Source: Aestuariivirga litoralis (lineage in GTDB: Bacteria > Pseudomonadota > Alphaproteobacteria > Rhizobiales > Aestuariivirgaceae). Taken from it: a DNA stretch of 64,000 nt. The translations under genes and the position numbers were made by a program. Below, piece by piece: positions 17,030-25,442 of this stretch. The stretch's first letter is position 1. Each line of letters begins with the position of its first letter. Location of the stretch: NCBI RefSeq assembly GCF_015714715.1, contig NZ_WAHS01000001.1:1860001-1924000 (forward strand), given 5' to 3'. Below the pieces are notes generated by a model. It was given only the letters and a program-made list of their open reading frames with translations, was not told the DNA's origin and ran no database searches.

Positions 17030-17063
17030 GGTGATCTCCTTCTGGCGTGAGATCATTTGCCAG
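17030..17063 (-). promoter_or_regulatory. Candidate H-type pseudoknot over the metY ribosome binding site
   Basis: Reading the minus strand, CTGGC (17063-17059) can pair with GCCAG (17046-17042). The loop between them contains TGATCTC (17055-17049), which is fully complementary to GAGATCA (17038-17032) just downstream. The downstream arm includes the GAG of the Shine-Dalgarno sequence AAGGAG (17041-17036) and ends three bases before ATG. The 5-bp stem plus 7-bp loop pairing is the geometry of an H-type pseudoknot, as in small SAM-sensing riboswitches. The conserved core of SAM-II was not recognised. If real, it would block translation when the ligand is bound. Confidence 0.5.
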
Positions 17064-17152
17064 CCGCGCGCGTCCCGCAATTTCCTTCGCTTGCCATGAG
17101 GTTTGAGAAATATTGAAGAGTGGGCGCCCAGCTGCCGCGCTAGGCTCAAGCC

Positions 17153-18067
17153 ATGTCAGCAATCGTAAAGTCATTCCCCGTGCGAAACCCTGAATATGAC
17201 TGGCGCAAGAACGATCTCGTCAGCCAGCTGCGGCTTTCACGCGAGGTGACGCATAATATCCGCCATCAGGGCCAGGTGCGGGAGCTGCCATCGCGGGAAG
17301 CCTTGCAGTTTGTTTTGCACAAGCTGTGCTGCGCGCTGTTTCCCACGCATTTCGGCCAGGCCGTTTTTGCCAATGAGAGCACCGATCTTTATGTGGGCAG
17401 CTGCCTTCAAGACGGATTGGCGGCGCTGGTGGTCCAGGTGCAGCGCAGCTTGCAATTTGATCTCACTGAAAGTGCCAGCGCCAGTAACCGCCAGGTGCGG
17501 GCCGAAGCGATTGTTGACGGATTTGCCAACAACCTGCCCGAAATCCGCAATACTTTGGTGGATGATTTCCGCGCGGCTTACGTTGGCGATCCGGCGGCGG
17601 AAAACGTGGCCGAAGTGGTGCTGGCTTATCGCGGATCAATCGCCATCATTCATCACCGTATCGCTCATGCGCTTTACCAGCGCGGCGTGCGACTGGTGGC
17701 CCGGCTGATTGCCGACATTGCGCTGGAACGCACCGGCATCGACATTCATCCCGGCGCATCCATCGGCGCGGGCTTTTTCATTGATCACGGCAGCGGTGTG
17801 GTGATCGGGCAGACGGCGATCATCGGGCGCAATGTGCGGCTCTATCAGGGTGTGACGCTGGGTGCCAAAAGCTTCAAGCCCAGCGCTGATGGCAGCCTGA
17901 TCAAGGGGGAAGCGCGGCACCCCATCGTGGAAGACCATGTGGTGATCTATGCTGGTGCCACCATTCTGGGCCGGGTGACCATTGGCGAGAATGCGGTGAT
18001 CGGCGGCAATGCCTGGGTGACACGAGATGTTGCACCTGGCAGCGTAGTTACACTTTCTCAATCCTGA
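17153..18067 (+). CDS. cysE: Serine O-acetyltransferase
   Basis: This 304-residue enzyme transfers acetyl from acetyl-CoA to L-serine, the first step of cysteine synthesis. The N-terminal helical domain is followed by the left-handed parallel beta-helix of hexapeptide repeats: TGIDIHPGASIGAGFFIDHG, then VVIGQTAIIGRNVRLYQGVT and ATILGRVTIGENAVIGGNAWV. The catalytic His-Asp pair is expected in IDHGSG and in HRIAH. The longer N-terminus matches the EpsC-like form of about 300 residues. It is divergent from metY and overlaps the LysR gene tail by 10 bp convergently. Confidence 0.92.
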   Translation: MSAIVKSFPVRNPEYDWRKNDLVSQLRLSREVTHNIRHQGQVRELPSREALQFVLHKLCCALFPTHFGQAVFANESTDLYVGSCLQDGLAALVVQVQRSLQFDLTESASASNRQVRAEAIVDGFANNLPEIRNTLVDDFRAAYVGDPAAENVAEVVLAYRGSIAIIHHRIAHALYQRGVRLVARLIADIALERTGIDIHPGASIGAGFFIDHGSGVVIGQTAIIGRNVRLYQGVTLGAKSFKPSADGSLIKGEARHPIVEDHVVIYAGATILGRVTIGENAVIGGNAWVTRDVAPGSVVTLSQS

Positions 18068-19044
18068 GCAAGCGTGAGGGCGGAAGTTCCCGTCTCTCCC
18101 ATATATTGCCCGACCTGTTCCACCAGCTTGTCGCGCGTCATCTCCGTCACGCGCGCCGGGAAATCGCCCAGTTCTCTTTCGCGCGCAACAACGGTGATCG
18201 TGCGGGTGAGCCGTGCTGCGGGCAAGGGCAAGACGCGCAGGGGCATACGCTCGACAAGGCCGTCAATCAGCAGCGTAGGAGTGAGCAGCGTGAAGCCCAT
18301 GCCATTGCAGACGCAGGCCGTGACCATGCTGGAGCGGTCGGCCTGGATCACTTCCTGCGGAGTCAAACGGATGCGCCGCAAGTGCTGGGTGATCAGGCGG
18401 CCCACACCCGTCGTGTCGGCAAAGCGGATCAGCGGCAGGCGCTTCTGGATCGAGTCCAGGCTGTCGGTGGGCCCGCGATAACCCGCAGGCACAACCAGCA
18501 GGAAGGATTCCTGCAGCACGGCATGACGCTCCAAACCCTCCATGTCGTAGAATGGATTTGAGGTGATCGCGAGGTCGGCCTTGCGGGTGCGCAGCAAGGT
18601 TTCATGATCGGTGCTCAAGCCCGCGTGCAGCGTGACATCACGCACACCGAAACCCTTTTTAGCGAGCGCAACCAATCCAGGGGTGAGTGTCGTTGCAATC
18701 GACGCCAGGATGCCGAGGCGCAGCACGCTGATCGGCGTGGGCCCCTGGTGGCGCATTTCGGTTTCGAGATCGTTGACCTCATTGAGAATGCGCGCCGCGT
18801 GACGGTGCAGCAATGTTCCGGCCTGTGTGAGACGCGCAGGCCTGACGCTGCGATCAAACAAGACTGCACCATAGGCCTTCTCCAGCGTCGCGATGTGCTG
18901 CGACGCGGCCGATTGGGTGAGGCCCAGCATGCGTGCTGCTGCCGTCATCTGGCCGGTTTCGGCGACAGCCTCGAAAACTTCCATGCCCTTCAACAGATTT
19001 GAATTGGCATGCGCCTGGCTTTTCAGTTTGGGTTTCTTTGTCAT
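18058..19044 (-). CDS. LysR-family transcriptional regulator
   Basis: This 328-residue LysR-type activator or repressor has the winged HTH near residues 18-77 (MTAAARMLGLTQSAASQHIATLE) and two substrate-binding subdomains after it. ATG 19044 is preferred over ATG 19053 because the latter lies inside the palindrome 19050-19068, the probable operator. It is divergently placed against the mttB-like operon, the normal layout for a LysR protein controlling a catabolic operon with a co-inducer from the pathway. The co-inducer is expected to be the quaternary amine substrate, which is inference. Confidence 0.88.
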   Translation of the reverse strand: MTKKPKLKSQAHANSNLLKGMEVFEAVAETGQMTAAARMLGLTQSAASQHIATLEKAYGAVLFDRSVRPARLTQAGTLLHRHAARILNEVNDLETEMRHQGPTPISVLRLGILASIATTLTPGLVALAKKGFGVRDVTLHAGLSTDHETLLRTRKADLAITSNPFYDMEGLERHAVLQESFLLVVPAGYRGPTDSLDSIQKRLPLIRFADTTGVGRLITQHLRRIRLTPQEVIQADRSSMVTACVCNGMGFTLLTPTLLIDGLVERMPLRVLPLPAARLTRTITVVARERELGDFPARVTEMTRDKLVEQVGQYMGETGTSALTLAQD

Positions 19045-19049
19045 CAACA

Positions 19050-19068
19050 CCATTAGAAATTCTAATGG
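19050..19068. promoter_or_regulatory. Perfect 19-bp palindrome, probable LysR operator
   Basis: CCATTAGAA and TTCTAATGG form nine-base arms around a single A. It contains the LysR core T-N11-A and lies between the divergent LysR gene and the mttB-like operon, 50 bp before the latter's ATG. The position suits both autorepression and activation of the operon. Confidence 0.7.
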
Positions 19069-19117
19069 TAGGTTTTGTCAATTGAGTTTTCGCCGCGCGC
19101 GGGGGAAATTCGCCTCC

Positions 19118-20647
19118 ATGGAGCAAGCACACAATCCGCGCCGTAGACGCGCTTCCAGCACGGAGAAAGTGGAGGCTCCGCGTGCGCCCTATATCAACCG
19201 CAAGCTTTCCACCTTCAGCGTGTTGAGCGAAGAAGGCCTGGCGCTCATTGAAGCCAATGCCGACACGATCCTGCATGACACAGGCATGGAGTTTGTTGGC
19301 GATCCTGAGATCATCGCCATCTTCAAAGCGGCAGGTTGCGACGTGCAGGACACGCGCGTGCGGTTTGAGCGCGGCTTCTGCCGCAAGACCATTCAGGCCA
19401 CGGCGCCGAAGCAATTCACCCAGCATGCGCGCAACCCGGCCAACAATGTGGTGATGGGTGGCAGCAACAGCGTGCTCTGCCCCTCATGGGGGCCACCCTT
19501 TGTGCATGATCTCGACAAGGGCCGGCGCTACGCGACCTATGCCGATTTCACCAATCTGGTGAAGCTGCACCAAACGCTGCCGTGGTTGCATCATTCCGGT
19601 GGCGTGGTGTGCGAGCCGGTGGATCTGCCCGCCAACAAGCGGCATCTCGACATGCTTTATGCCCACATTCGCTGGTCTGACCGGCCGTTTATGGGCGCTT
19701 TCATCGGAGCAGAACGTGCGGGCCATGCGATTGAGATGGCCCGGATTGTTTTCGGTGCGGATTATGTGGCGAACAATCCGGTGCTCTATTGCGTGTCGAA
19801 TACCAATGCGCCGCTGGTTTTGGATTCACATATGTCGGGCGCGCTGAAAACTTATGCGCGCGCCAACCAGCCGGTGGCTTGCACGCCGTGGGTACTGACC
19901 GGTGCGATGAGCCCAACCACTGTGGCGGGGACTCTTGCGCAGGTTTTGGCAGAAGCGACTGCTTGTTTGGCGTTAGTGCAATTGATCAATCCCGGCGCGC
20001 CGTGCCTGATGGGAAGCTTTGCTTCCACCATGTCAATGCAATCGGGCGCGCCTACATTTGGCACGCCGGAGGCAGGCTTGATGGTGCTGGCGGCGGGGCA
20101 ACTCGCGCGGCGTCTGGGTGTGCCGCTACATACTGTGGGCACATTGTCTGCATCGAAACTTCCTGATGCGCAGAGCGAGCAGGAGGCGACTTGGGGCTTG
20201 CTGATGTCGATGTTCGCAGGCGCCAACCTGATCAACCACGCCACGGGCTGGCTGGAAGGCGGGCTGGTCACTTCGTTTGAGAAGACCATCATTGATCATG
20301 ATCTCTGCGGCAAGGTTGCGCGGTTCTTCGACGGCATTGACCTCAGCGAAAATGCCCAGGCGATGAGCGCCATTGCCGAAACAGGGCCGGGCCAACATTT
20401 CCTTGGCAGCGATCATACGCGGCTGAATTTCATGGGCGCATTGTTCCGGCCGCTGACACCCGACAATAATTCATTCGAGCAATGGCAGGCTGAAGGCGGC
20501 GTTGATGCCGCCACGCGCGCCAACCGAATCTGGAAACGGAACCTGGAGCAATATCAGGACCCGGGACTTGATCCGGCAATTGACGAAGCGCTGCAGGCCT
20601 ATATCGCCAAGGTGAAATCCTTGCAGCCTGACCAGAATTATTACTGA
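19118..20647 (+). CDS. Non-pyrrolysine MttB-family methyltransferase
   Basis: This 509-residue member of the trimethylamine methyltransferase superfamily (COG5598) is expected to form a TIM barrel. Recognisable stretches are VLSEEGLALIEANADTILHD, a central NPVLYCVSNTNAPLVLD and the C-terminal GSDHTRLNFMGALFRP. Archaeal MttB carries pyrrolysine through an in-frame TAG; this gene has no internal stop and so belongs to the larger branch lacking pyrrolysine. Characterised members demethylate quaternary amines such as glycine betaine, proline betaine or carnitine, giving the methyl group to a corrinoid protein. No corrinoid protein, MtrH-like methyltransferase or RamA-like activator is encoded nearby, so a carrier must come from elsewhere. 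ATG 19118 lacks a strong ribosome binding site. It is the first gene of the operon 19118-27492. Confidence 0.85.
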   Translation: MEQAHNPRRRRASSTEKVEAPRAPYINRKLSTFSVLSEEGLALIEANADTILHDTGMEFVGDPEIIAIFKAAGCDVQDTRVRFERGFCRKTIQATAPKQFTQHARNPANNVVMGGSNSVLCPSWGPPFVHDLDKGRRYATYADFTNLVKLHQTLPWLHHSGGVVCEPVDLPANKRHLDMLYAHIRWSDRPFMGAFIGAERAGHAIEMARIVFGADYVANNPVLYCVSNTNAPLVLDSHMSGALKTYARANQPVACTPWVLTGAMSPTTVAGTLAQVLAEATACLALVQLINPGAPCLMGSFASTMSMQSGAPTFGTPEAGLMVLAAGQLARRLGVPLHTVGTLSASKLPDAQSEQEATWGLLMSMFAGANLINHATGWLEGGLVTSFEKTIIDHDLCGKVARFFDGIDLSENAQAMSAIAETGPGQHFLGSDHTRLNFMGALFRPLTPDNNSFEQWQAEGGVDAATRANRIWKRNLEQYQDPGLDPAIDEALQAYIAKVKSLQPDQNYY

Positions 20648-23040
20648 TGAAAAAGATCATCATCATTGGTGGCGGTGCGGTGGGCCTGAGCGTGGCCTAT
20701 CATCTGGCACGGCGTGGCGAAGGCGATGTGACATTGCTGGAGCGCAACCAATTGACCTCCGGCACCAGCTGGCATGCGGCAGGCATTGTGGGCCCGTTGC
20801 GCGCCACCGCCAGCATGACGCGGATCGCCTCGCATGCGCTGACACTGTTTCCGGAACTGGAAGCCGAGACGGGCATGAGCACAGGCTATCGCCGCACTGG
20901 CGGCTATTGGTTGGCGCGCCAGCCGGAACGCATGGATGAGCTGCACCGGATTGCCGCCGTGGGGCGGCATATGGGTTTGACGCCGCAGGTTTTTGCGCCG
21001 CGTGATGTGCAGGTGCCGCAGCTTGATCTTTCCGGCCATGTCGGCGCGCTGATGGTGCCCGAAGATGCCAATGTGAATCCGGTTGATCTCTGCATGGCTT
21101 ATGCACGCGCGGCGAAAAATCGCGGCGTGAAAATCCGTGAAGGTGTTGAGGTGAGCCGCATCACCACGCGTGAAGCCCGCGTCACCGGTGTTGCGCTGGC
21201 GGATGACACTGAGATGGCGGCGGACTGTGTGGTGCTGTGCGCCGGAGCATGGTCGAGGAAACTGGCCGACGAAATTGGCGTTGCCTTGCCGCTGCAGGCG
21301 GTGGAGCACATGTATATTGTAACCGAGCCGATTGCAGGTCTGCCCAACCCCTTCCCCGTGGTGCGCGATCTTGATGCTGGGATCTATGTGAAGGGCGATG
21401 CGGGGCGTTTGGTGATCGGCGGGTTTGAGCCCAATGCCAAAGCCTGGAACGCTTATGGCCCGGAAGGCAACCGCGCTTTTCTGGAAATGCCGGAGGACTG
21501 GGAGCAATTCGGCCCCTTCATGGAAGCGGCACTAGCACTGATCCCGCAACTCGCTGAAGTGGGCATCCAGCGCTTCATGAATGGGCCGGAAAGCTTCACC
21601 GCCGACACGCGGCCACTGGTAGGAGAAACGCCGGAAGTGGACGGGTTGTTCGTGGCGGCGGGGATGAATTCGGTGGGCATCATGAGCTCGGCAGGCATCG
21701 GCGCCGTGCTGGCCGACTGGATCGCCGCGGGTGCCGAGCCGCGCGATTTGTGGGGCATTGATATTGCACGCGTGGATGCGGCGACGGCTGCGCCTGAACA
21801 TATGAAGGAGCGGATGAAGGAAGCCGTGTCCGATCTGTTCGCGATGCATTGGCCGTTCAAGCAGCCCACCGCCGGGCGCGGTTTGCGCAAGTCGGCACTG
21901 CATGACCACTGGGCTGCGCAAGGTGCTGTGTTCGGATTGACAGTGGGTTGGGAGCGTGGGCTTTGGTATGCGCGCAGCAATGACGAGCGTGACCTGCCCT
22001 ATTCCGCTGGTGATCAGCCATGGCAGGCGATTGCCGAAAGCGAGGCCGCGCAGATGAAAGACGGTACGGCGCTGCTTGATCTTTCACCCTTCAGCAAGAT
22101 TGATGTGAGCGGGCCTGGTGCGTTGCGCCTGTTGAACCAGATGGCCACGGCGCAGATGGATGTGACGCAGGGCCGCGCGGTCTATACGCTGATGCTGAAC
22201 GCGAAGGGCGGCATTGAAGCGGATGTGACGATCACGCGGCTGGGCGACAGCGCGTTCCGCATCGTGTCGGCTGCCGCAACCCGCCGCCGTGATCTGGCGC
22301 TGCTGCGGCGCGCGGCGCGGGGTCTTGATGTTGTAATTGCGGATCGCACGGAAGAATTCTGCGTGATCGGCGTGATGGGCGCTGGCTCGCGTGGCACGCT
22401 TGCTGCGCTGTCCAAGGATGACTGGAACGCGTTTGCGTTCAGCACGGCGCGCGATGTGACGATTGCGGGCGTGCGCTGTTCCGCCACGCGGATTTCCTAT
22501 GTCGGTGATCTGGGCTGGGAGATCACCGTTGCGAATGACAGTGCTGGCAAAGCGTTTGATGCGTTGATCGGCGCGGGCGCCAGACCCATGGGGCATTATG
22601 CGTTGAATGGATGCCGCATCGAAAAGGGCTATCGCCATTGGGGGCATGATCTGGGGCCGGAGATTACACCGCTGGAAGCCGGGCTTGGATTTGCAGTGGA
22701 TTGGAAGAAAGACTTCAATGGCAAAGCCGCTTTGCTGAAGCAGAAACAAGATGGCATCAGCCAGCGTTTGGTGTTGCTGGATGTGGAGGGCCATCCGCTG
22801 ATTGTGCATGATGAGCCAGTCACAGAGAATGGCGCTGTTGTTGGCCTCACGACTTCCGGTGCCAAGGGTGCGCGGACGGGCCTCACACTGGCGCTGGCGT
22901 TGGTGAGCGTGAAGAAAAATGAAATGCTGGCCGAAACAGCTGCGCGATCTTTCATGGTCGATGTCGCCGGGAAATCTTACCAAACGAAAGTGCTGAGCAA
23001 AGTACCCTTCGATCCGGCGGGTGAAAGGATGAGGGGATGA
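20647..23040 (+). CDS. FAD-dependent N-demethylating dehydrogenase fused to GcvT domain (1)
   Basis: This 797-residue enzyme resembles dimethylglycine and sarcosine dehydrogenases. Residues 1 to about 380 form the DAO-type FAD domain: the dinucleotide fold IIGGGAVGLSVAYHLA, H43 in GTSWHAAG (the site of covalent FAD in this family), and GLFVAAGMNSVGIMSSAG. Residues from about 430 onward form a GcvT-like domain that binds tetrahydrofolate (ISYVGDLGWEI, RIEKGYRHWGHDLGPEITPLEAG), so the methyl group is released as methylene-THF. The one-base overlap with the mttB-like stop indicates coupled translation. The second copy downstream differs in sequence, suggesting different substrates, probably successive demethylation steps. 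Confidence 0.9.
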   Translation: MKKIIIIGGGAVGLSVAYHLARRGEGDVTLLERNQLTSGTSWHAAGIVGPLRATASMTRIASHALTLFPELEAETGMSTGYRRTGGYWLARQPERMDELHRIAAVGRHMGLTPQVFAPRDVQVPQLDLSGHVGALMVPEDANVNPVDLCMAYARAAKNRGVKIREGVEVSRITTREARVTGVALADDTEMAADCVVLCAGAWSRKLADEIGVALPLQAVEHMYIVTEPIAGLPNPFPVVRDLDAGIYVKGDAGRLVIGGFEPNAKAWNAYGPEGNRAFLEMPEDWEQFGPFMEAALALIPQLAEVGIQRFMNGPESFTADTRPLVGETPEVDGLFVAAGMNSVGIMSSAGIGAVLADWIAAGAEPRDLWGIDIARVDAATAAPEHMKERMKEAVSDLFAMHWPFKQPTAGRGLRKSALHDHWAAQGAVFGLTVGWERGLWYARSNDERDLPYSAGDQPWQAIAESEAAQMKDGTALLDLSPFSKIDVSGPGALRLLNQMATAQMDVTQGRAVYTLMLNAKGGIEADVTITRLGDSAFRIVSAAATRRRDLALLRRAARGLDVVIADRTEEFCVIGVMGAGSRGTLAALSKDDWNAFAFSTARDVTIAGVRCSATRISYVGDLGWEITVANDSAGKAFDALIGAGARPMGHYALNGCRIEKGYRHWGHDLGPEITPLEAGLGFAVDWKKDFNGKAALLKQKQDGISQRLVLLDVEGHPLIVHDEPVTENGAVVGLTTSGAKGARTGLTLALALVSVKKNEMLAETAARSFMVDVAGKSYQTKVLSKVPFDPAGERMRG

Positions 23041-25442
23041 GTGAGTTTCAGGTGGTGATCATTGGTGGCGGCGCGATGGGCGTCTCGCTGCTCTATCACC
23101 TCACCAAGCTGGGCTGGCGCGATGTGGCGCTGGTCGAGAAGAATGATCTCACCCATGGCTCCACCTGGCATGCGGCGGGGCTGTGCACGCATTTCGCGCA
23201 TAACCCGACCATCCAGGAATTGCGTGCCACATCAGTGCGGCTCTACCGTGATATTCTGCCGGAAGAGACGGGTGAATCCTGCGGCTTCCACCGCAGCGGC
23301 GCGATGCGGGTGACGCGCAATCCGGAGCGCATGGATGAATTCCGCCATGTGGCGGGGCTGTCGGAATTCACTGGCTATCCGCTTGAAATTTTGACGCGTG
23401 AGCGCATCGCGGAATTGCATCCACTGGCGACGCTGGATGAATTGATCGGCGGCATTTATGAGCCGGATGATGGGCATGTTGATCCTTCGCTCGCAACCAA
23501 TGCTATGGCGAAGGTGGCGATGAGAAATGGTGCTACCATCCAACGTTACAATCCGGTTCACGCTATCAGGCGCGAAGATGATGTGTGGATCATTGAAACC
23601 GCCAAGGGCGTGCTGAAGGCGAAGCACATCGTCAATGCCGCCGGCACATGGGGTTTCGAAGTGGGCCGGATGATGGGCGTCAATGTGCCATCGGTGCCGG
23701 TGCTGCATCAATATTTGGTCACCGATACGGTGCCCGAAATTGCAGCGCGCCAGAAGGCCGGGCTGGCCGAGCTTCCGATCATCCGCGACCCGGAAGAAAG
23801 CTGGTATTGCCGGCAAGAGCGCGATGGTTTCATTCTTGGGCCTTACGAGAAGCAGGCGCAGGTGTGGTCAGTCGATGGCGTGCCGCCGGAGTTTGGTGCT
23901 GAGCTAATGCCACCTGATCTTGAACGCGTCGAACATATTATCGAAGCCGCGATGGCGCGCGTCCCGGCGCTGGGTACGGCAGGCGTGAAGACGGCGATCA
24001 ATGGTCCGATCACCTTCACGCCCGATGCCAACCCGCTGATCGGGCCTGCCTTTGGCGTGCCGGGTGCGTGGCTGCTGACCGGGTCTTCCATGGGTGTGAT
24101 GGAAGGTGGCGGTGCGGGGAAATTCCTGGCGCATTGGATGGTGCATGGCGCGCCGCCGATGGATGCGTTGGCGGTGGATAGCCGCCGCTTCGGGCCATGG
24201 GCTGACCGCGATTTCCGCGTGGCGAAGGCGGTGGAATGTTTCGGCTTGCAATTCGGCGTGCATTATCCATTCGAGGAGCGGCCTGCGGGGCGCAAGATCC
24301 GCATGTCGCCGCTTTATGATCTGATGATTGAGCGTGGCGCGGTGATGGGTGCGGCCCATGGCGCCGAGCGACCCAACTGGTTCTCGGACAAGCCCGGTGA
24401 TGAGACGAAGGATAGTTTCCGCCACACCAACTGGTTTTCCGCCGTGGCGCGCGAAGTGGATGCGGTGAGCAACCGCGTGGCGCTGGCTGATCTTTCGGTG
24501 TTTTCAAAGTTTGAAATCACCGGCGTGGATACGATCCGCTTCCTCAATGCGCTGGGGGCCAATGCGCCGCCGAAGTTGGGGCGCATCGGCCTGACGCATG
24601 CGCTCACGCCTGCGGGTGGTGTGGCAAGTGAATTTACCGTGGCAGTGCTGACGGAGCAGCGTGCCTATTTGAACTCTGCGGCCGCGGCCGAAGAGATGGA
24701 TTTCGATCTGCTGCGCGAACGTGCTGCGGGTTTTGATGTCAGCATCCGCAACCTGACCGATGAATGGGCTGTCATCGGCCTGATGGGCCCGCGTTCTGCT
24801 GATGTGCTCAAGGCATTGACCTCCCAGGACTTGGGAAAGTGGCTCACAGTGCAGGACATCACCATTGCGGGCATTTCCTTGATGGCGATCCGCGTCTCCT
24901 ATGTCGGCGAGCTCGGTTGGGAATTGCATCTGCCGCGTCCTCAGGCGGCGCAGCTTTTCCGCGCGCTTGAAGATGCGGGAAAACCATTCGGCATCGGATA
25001 TTACGGGTCCTATGCCGCCAACAGCATGCGGCTTGAAAAGGGCTATCGCGGCTGGGGCATGGACTTGACCACCGAGCGCACGCCGCTGGAAAGTGGATTG
25101 GCATTCCTAGTGAAATCGGAAGGCCGCAGCTTTGTGGGCCGCGATGCGATGCTGAAGCGCCAGCCAGGCTGGGACATGGTGCTGCTTGAAATCGATACTG
25201 ATGGCGAAGTGGAGCCGTTCTATTCGCATACAGTATTCGCACAGGGTCGACCGATTGGTGTCGTCACCTCCGGCGCCTATGGGCACCGGGTGAAGAAATC
25301 ACTGGCGCTGGCCTTCCTGCGCGAGCCGCAGATCCGTGATGGGTTCACCGTCAAGCTGCTGGGCCGCGAGCGCGCCGCGCGCATTCTTTCCACGCCGCCT
25401 TACGATCCGCAGAATTTACGCCTCAAAGGAGTTGCCCCATGA
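23037..25442 (+). CDS. FAD-dependent N-demethylating dehydrogenase fused to GcvT domain (2)
   Basis: This 801-residue paralogue of the preceding gene has the same two-domain plan. The FAD fold IIGGGAMGVSLLYHL and H45 in GSTWHAAGL (covalent FAD site) are followed by the loop INGPITFTPDANPLIGPAFG. The C-terminal GcvT part has VSYVGELGWELHLP and MRLEKGYRGWGMDLTTERTPLESG. The linkage by ATGA overlap on both sides shows it is made together with copy 1. The natural reading is that one copy removes the second methyl group and the other the third, each giving methylene-THF. Which does which cannot be told from sequence. Electrons probably go to ETF or the respiratory chain. Confidence 0.9.
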   Translation: MSEFQVVIIGGGAMGVSLLYHLTKLGWRDVALVEKNDLTHGSTWHAAGLCTHFAHNPTIQELRATSVRLYRDILPEETGESCGFHRSGAMRVTRNPERMDEFRHVAGLSEFTGYPLEILTRERIAELHPLATLDELIGGIYEPDDGHVDPSLATNAMAKVAMRNGATIQRYNPVHAIRREDDVWIIETAKGVLKAKHIVNAAGTWGFEVGRMMGVNVPSVPVLHQYLVTDTVPEIAARQKAGLAELPIIRDPEESWYCRQERDGFILGPYEKQAQVWSVDGVPPEFGAELMPPDLERVEHIIEAAMARVPALGTAGVKTAINGPITFTPDANPLIGPAFGVPGAWLLTGSSMGVMEGGGAGKFLAHWMVHGAPPMDALAVDSRRFGPWADRDFRVAKAVECFGLQFGVHYPFEERPAGRKIRMSPLYDLMIERGAVMGAAHGAERPNWFSDKPGDETKDSFRHTNWFSAVAREVDAVSNRVALADLSVFSKFEITGVDTIRFLNALGANAPPKLGRIGLTHALTPAGGVASEFTVAVLTEQRAYLNSAAAAEEMDFDLLRERAAGFDVSIRNLTDEWAVIGLMGPRSADVLKALTSQDLGKWLTVQDITIAGISLMAIRVSYVGELGWELHLPRPQAAQLFRALEDAGKPFGIGYYGSYAANSMRLEKGYRGWGMDLTTERTPLESGLAFLVKSEGRSFVGRDAMLKRQPGWDMVLLEIDTDGEVEPFYSHTVFAQGRPIGVVTSGAYGHRVKKSLALAFLREPQIRDGFTVKLLGRERAARILSTPPYDPQNLRLKGVAP

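Noticed and set aside
17030-17152. SAM-II riboswitch before metY
   Set aside because: The conserved SAM-II core (GCUAAA-type segment) is not recognisable; only a generic pseudoknot is retained as a candidate.
19118-20647. Pyrrolysine-containing MttB
   Set aside because: The reading frame has no internal TAG; it ends in TGA. Pyrrolysine genes (pylT, pylS) are not seen in the window.
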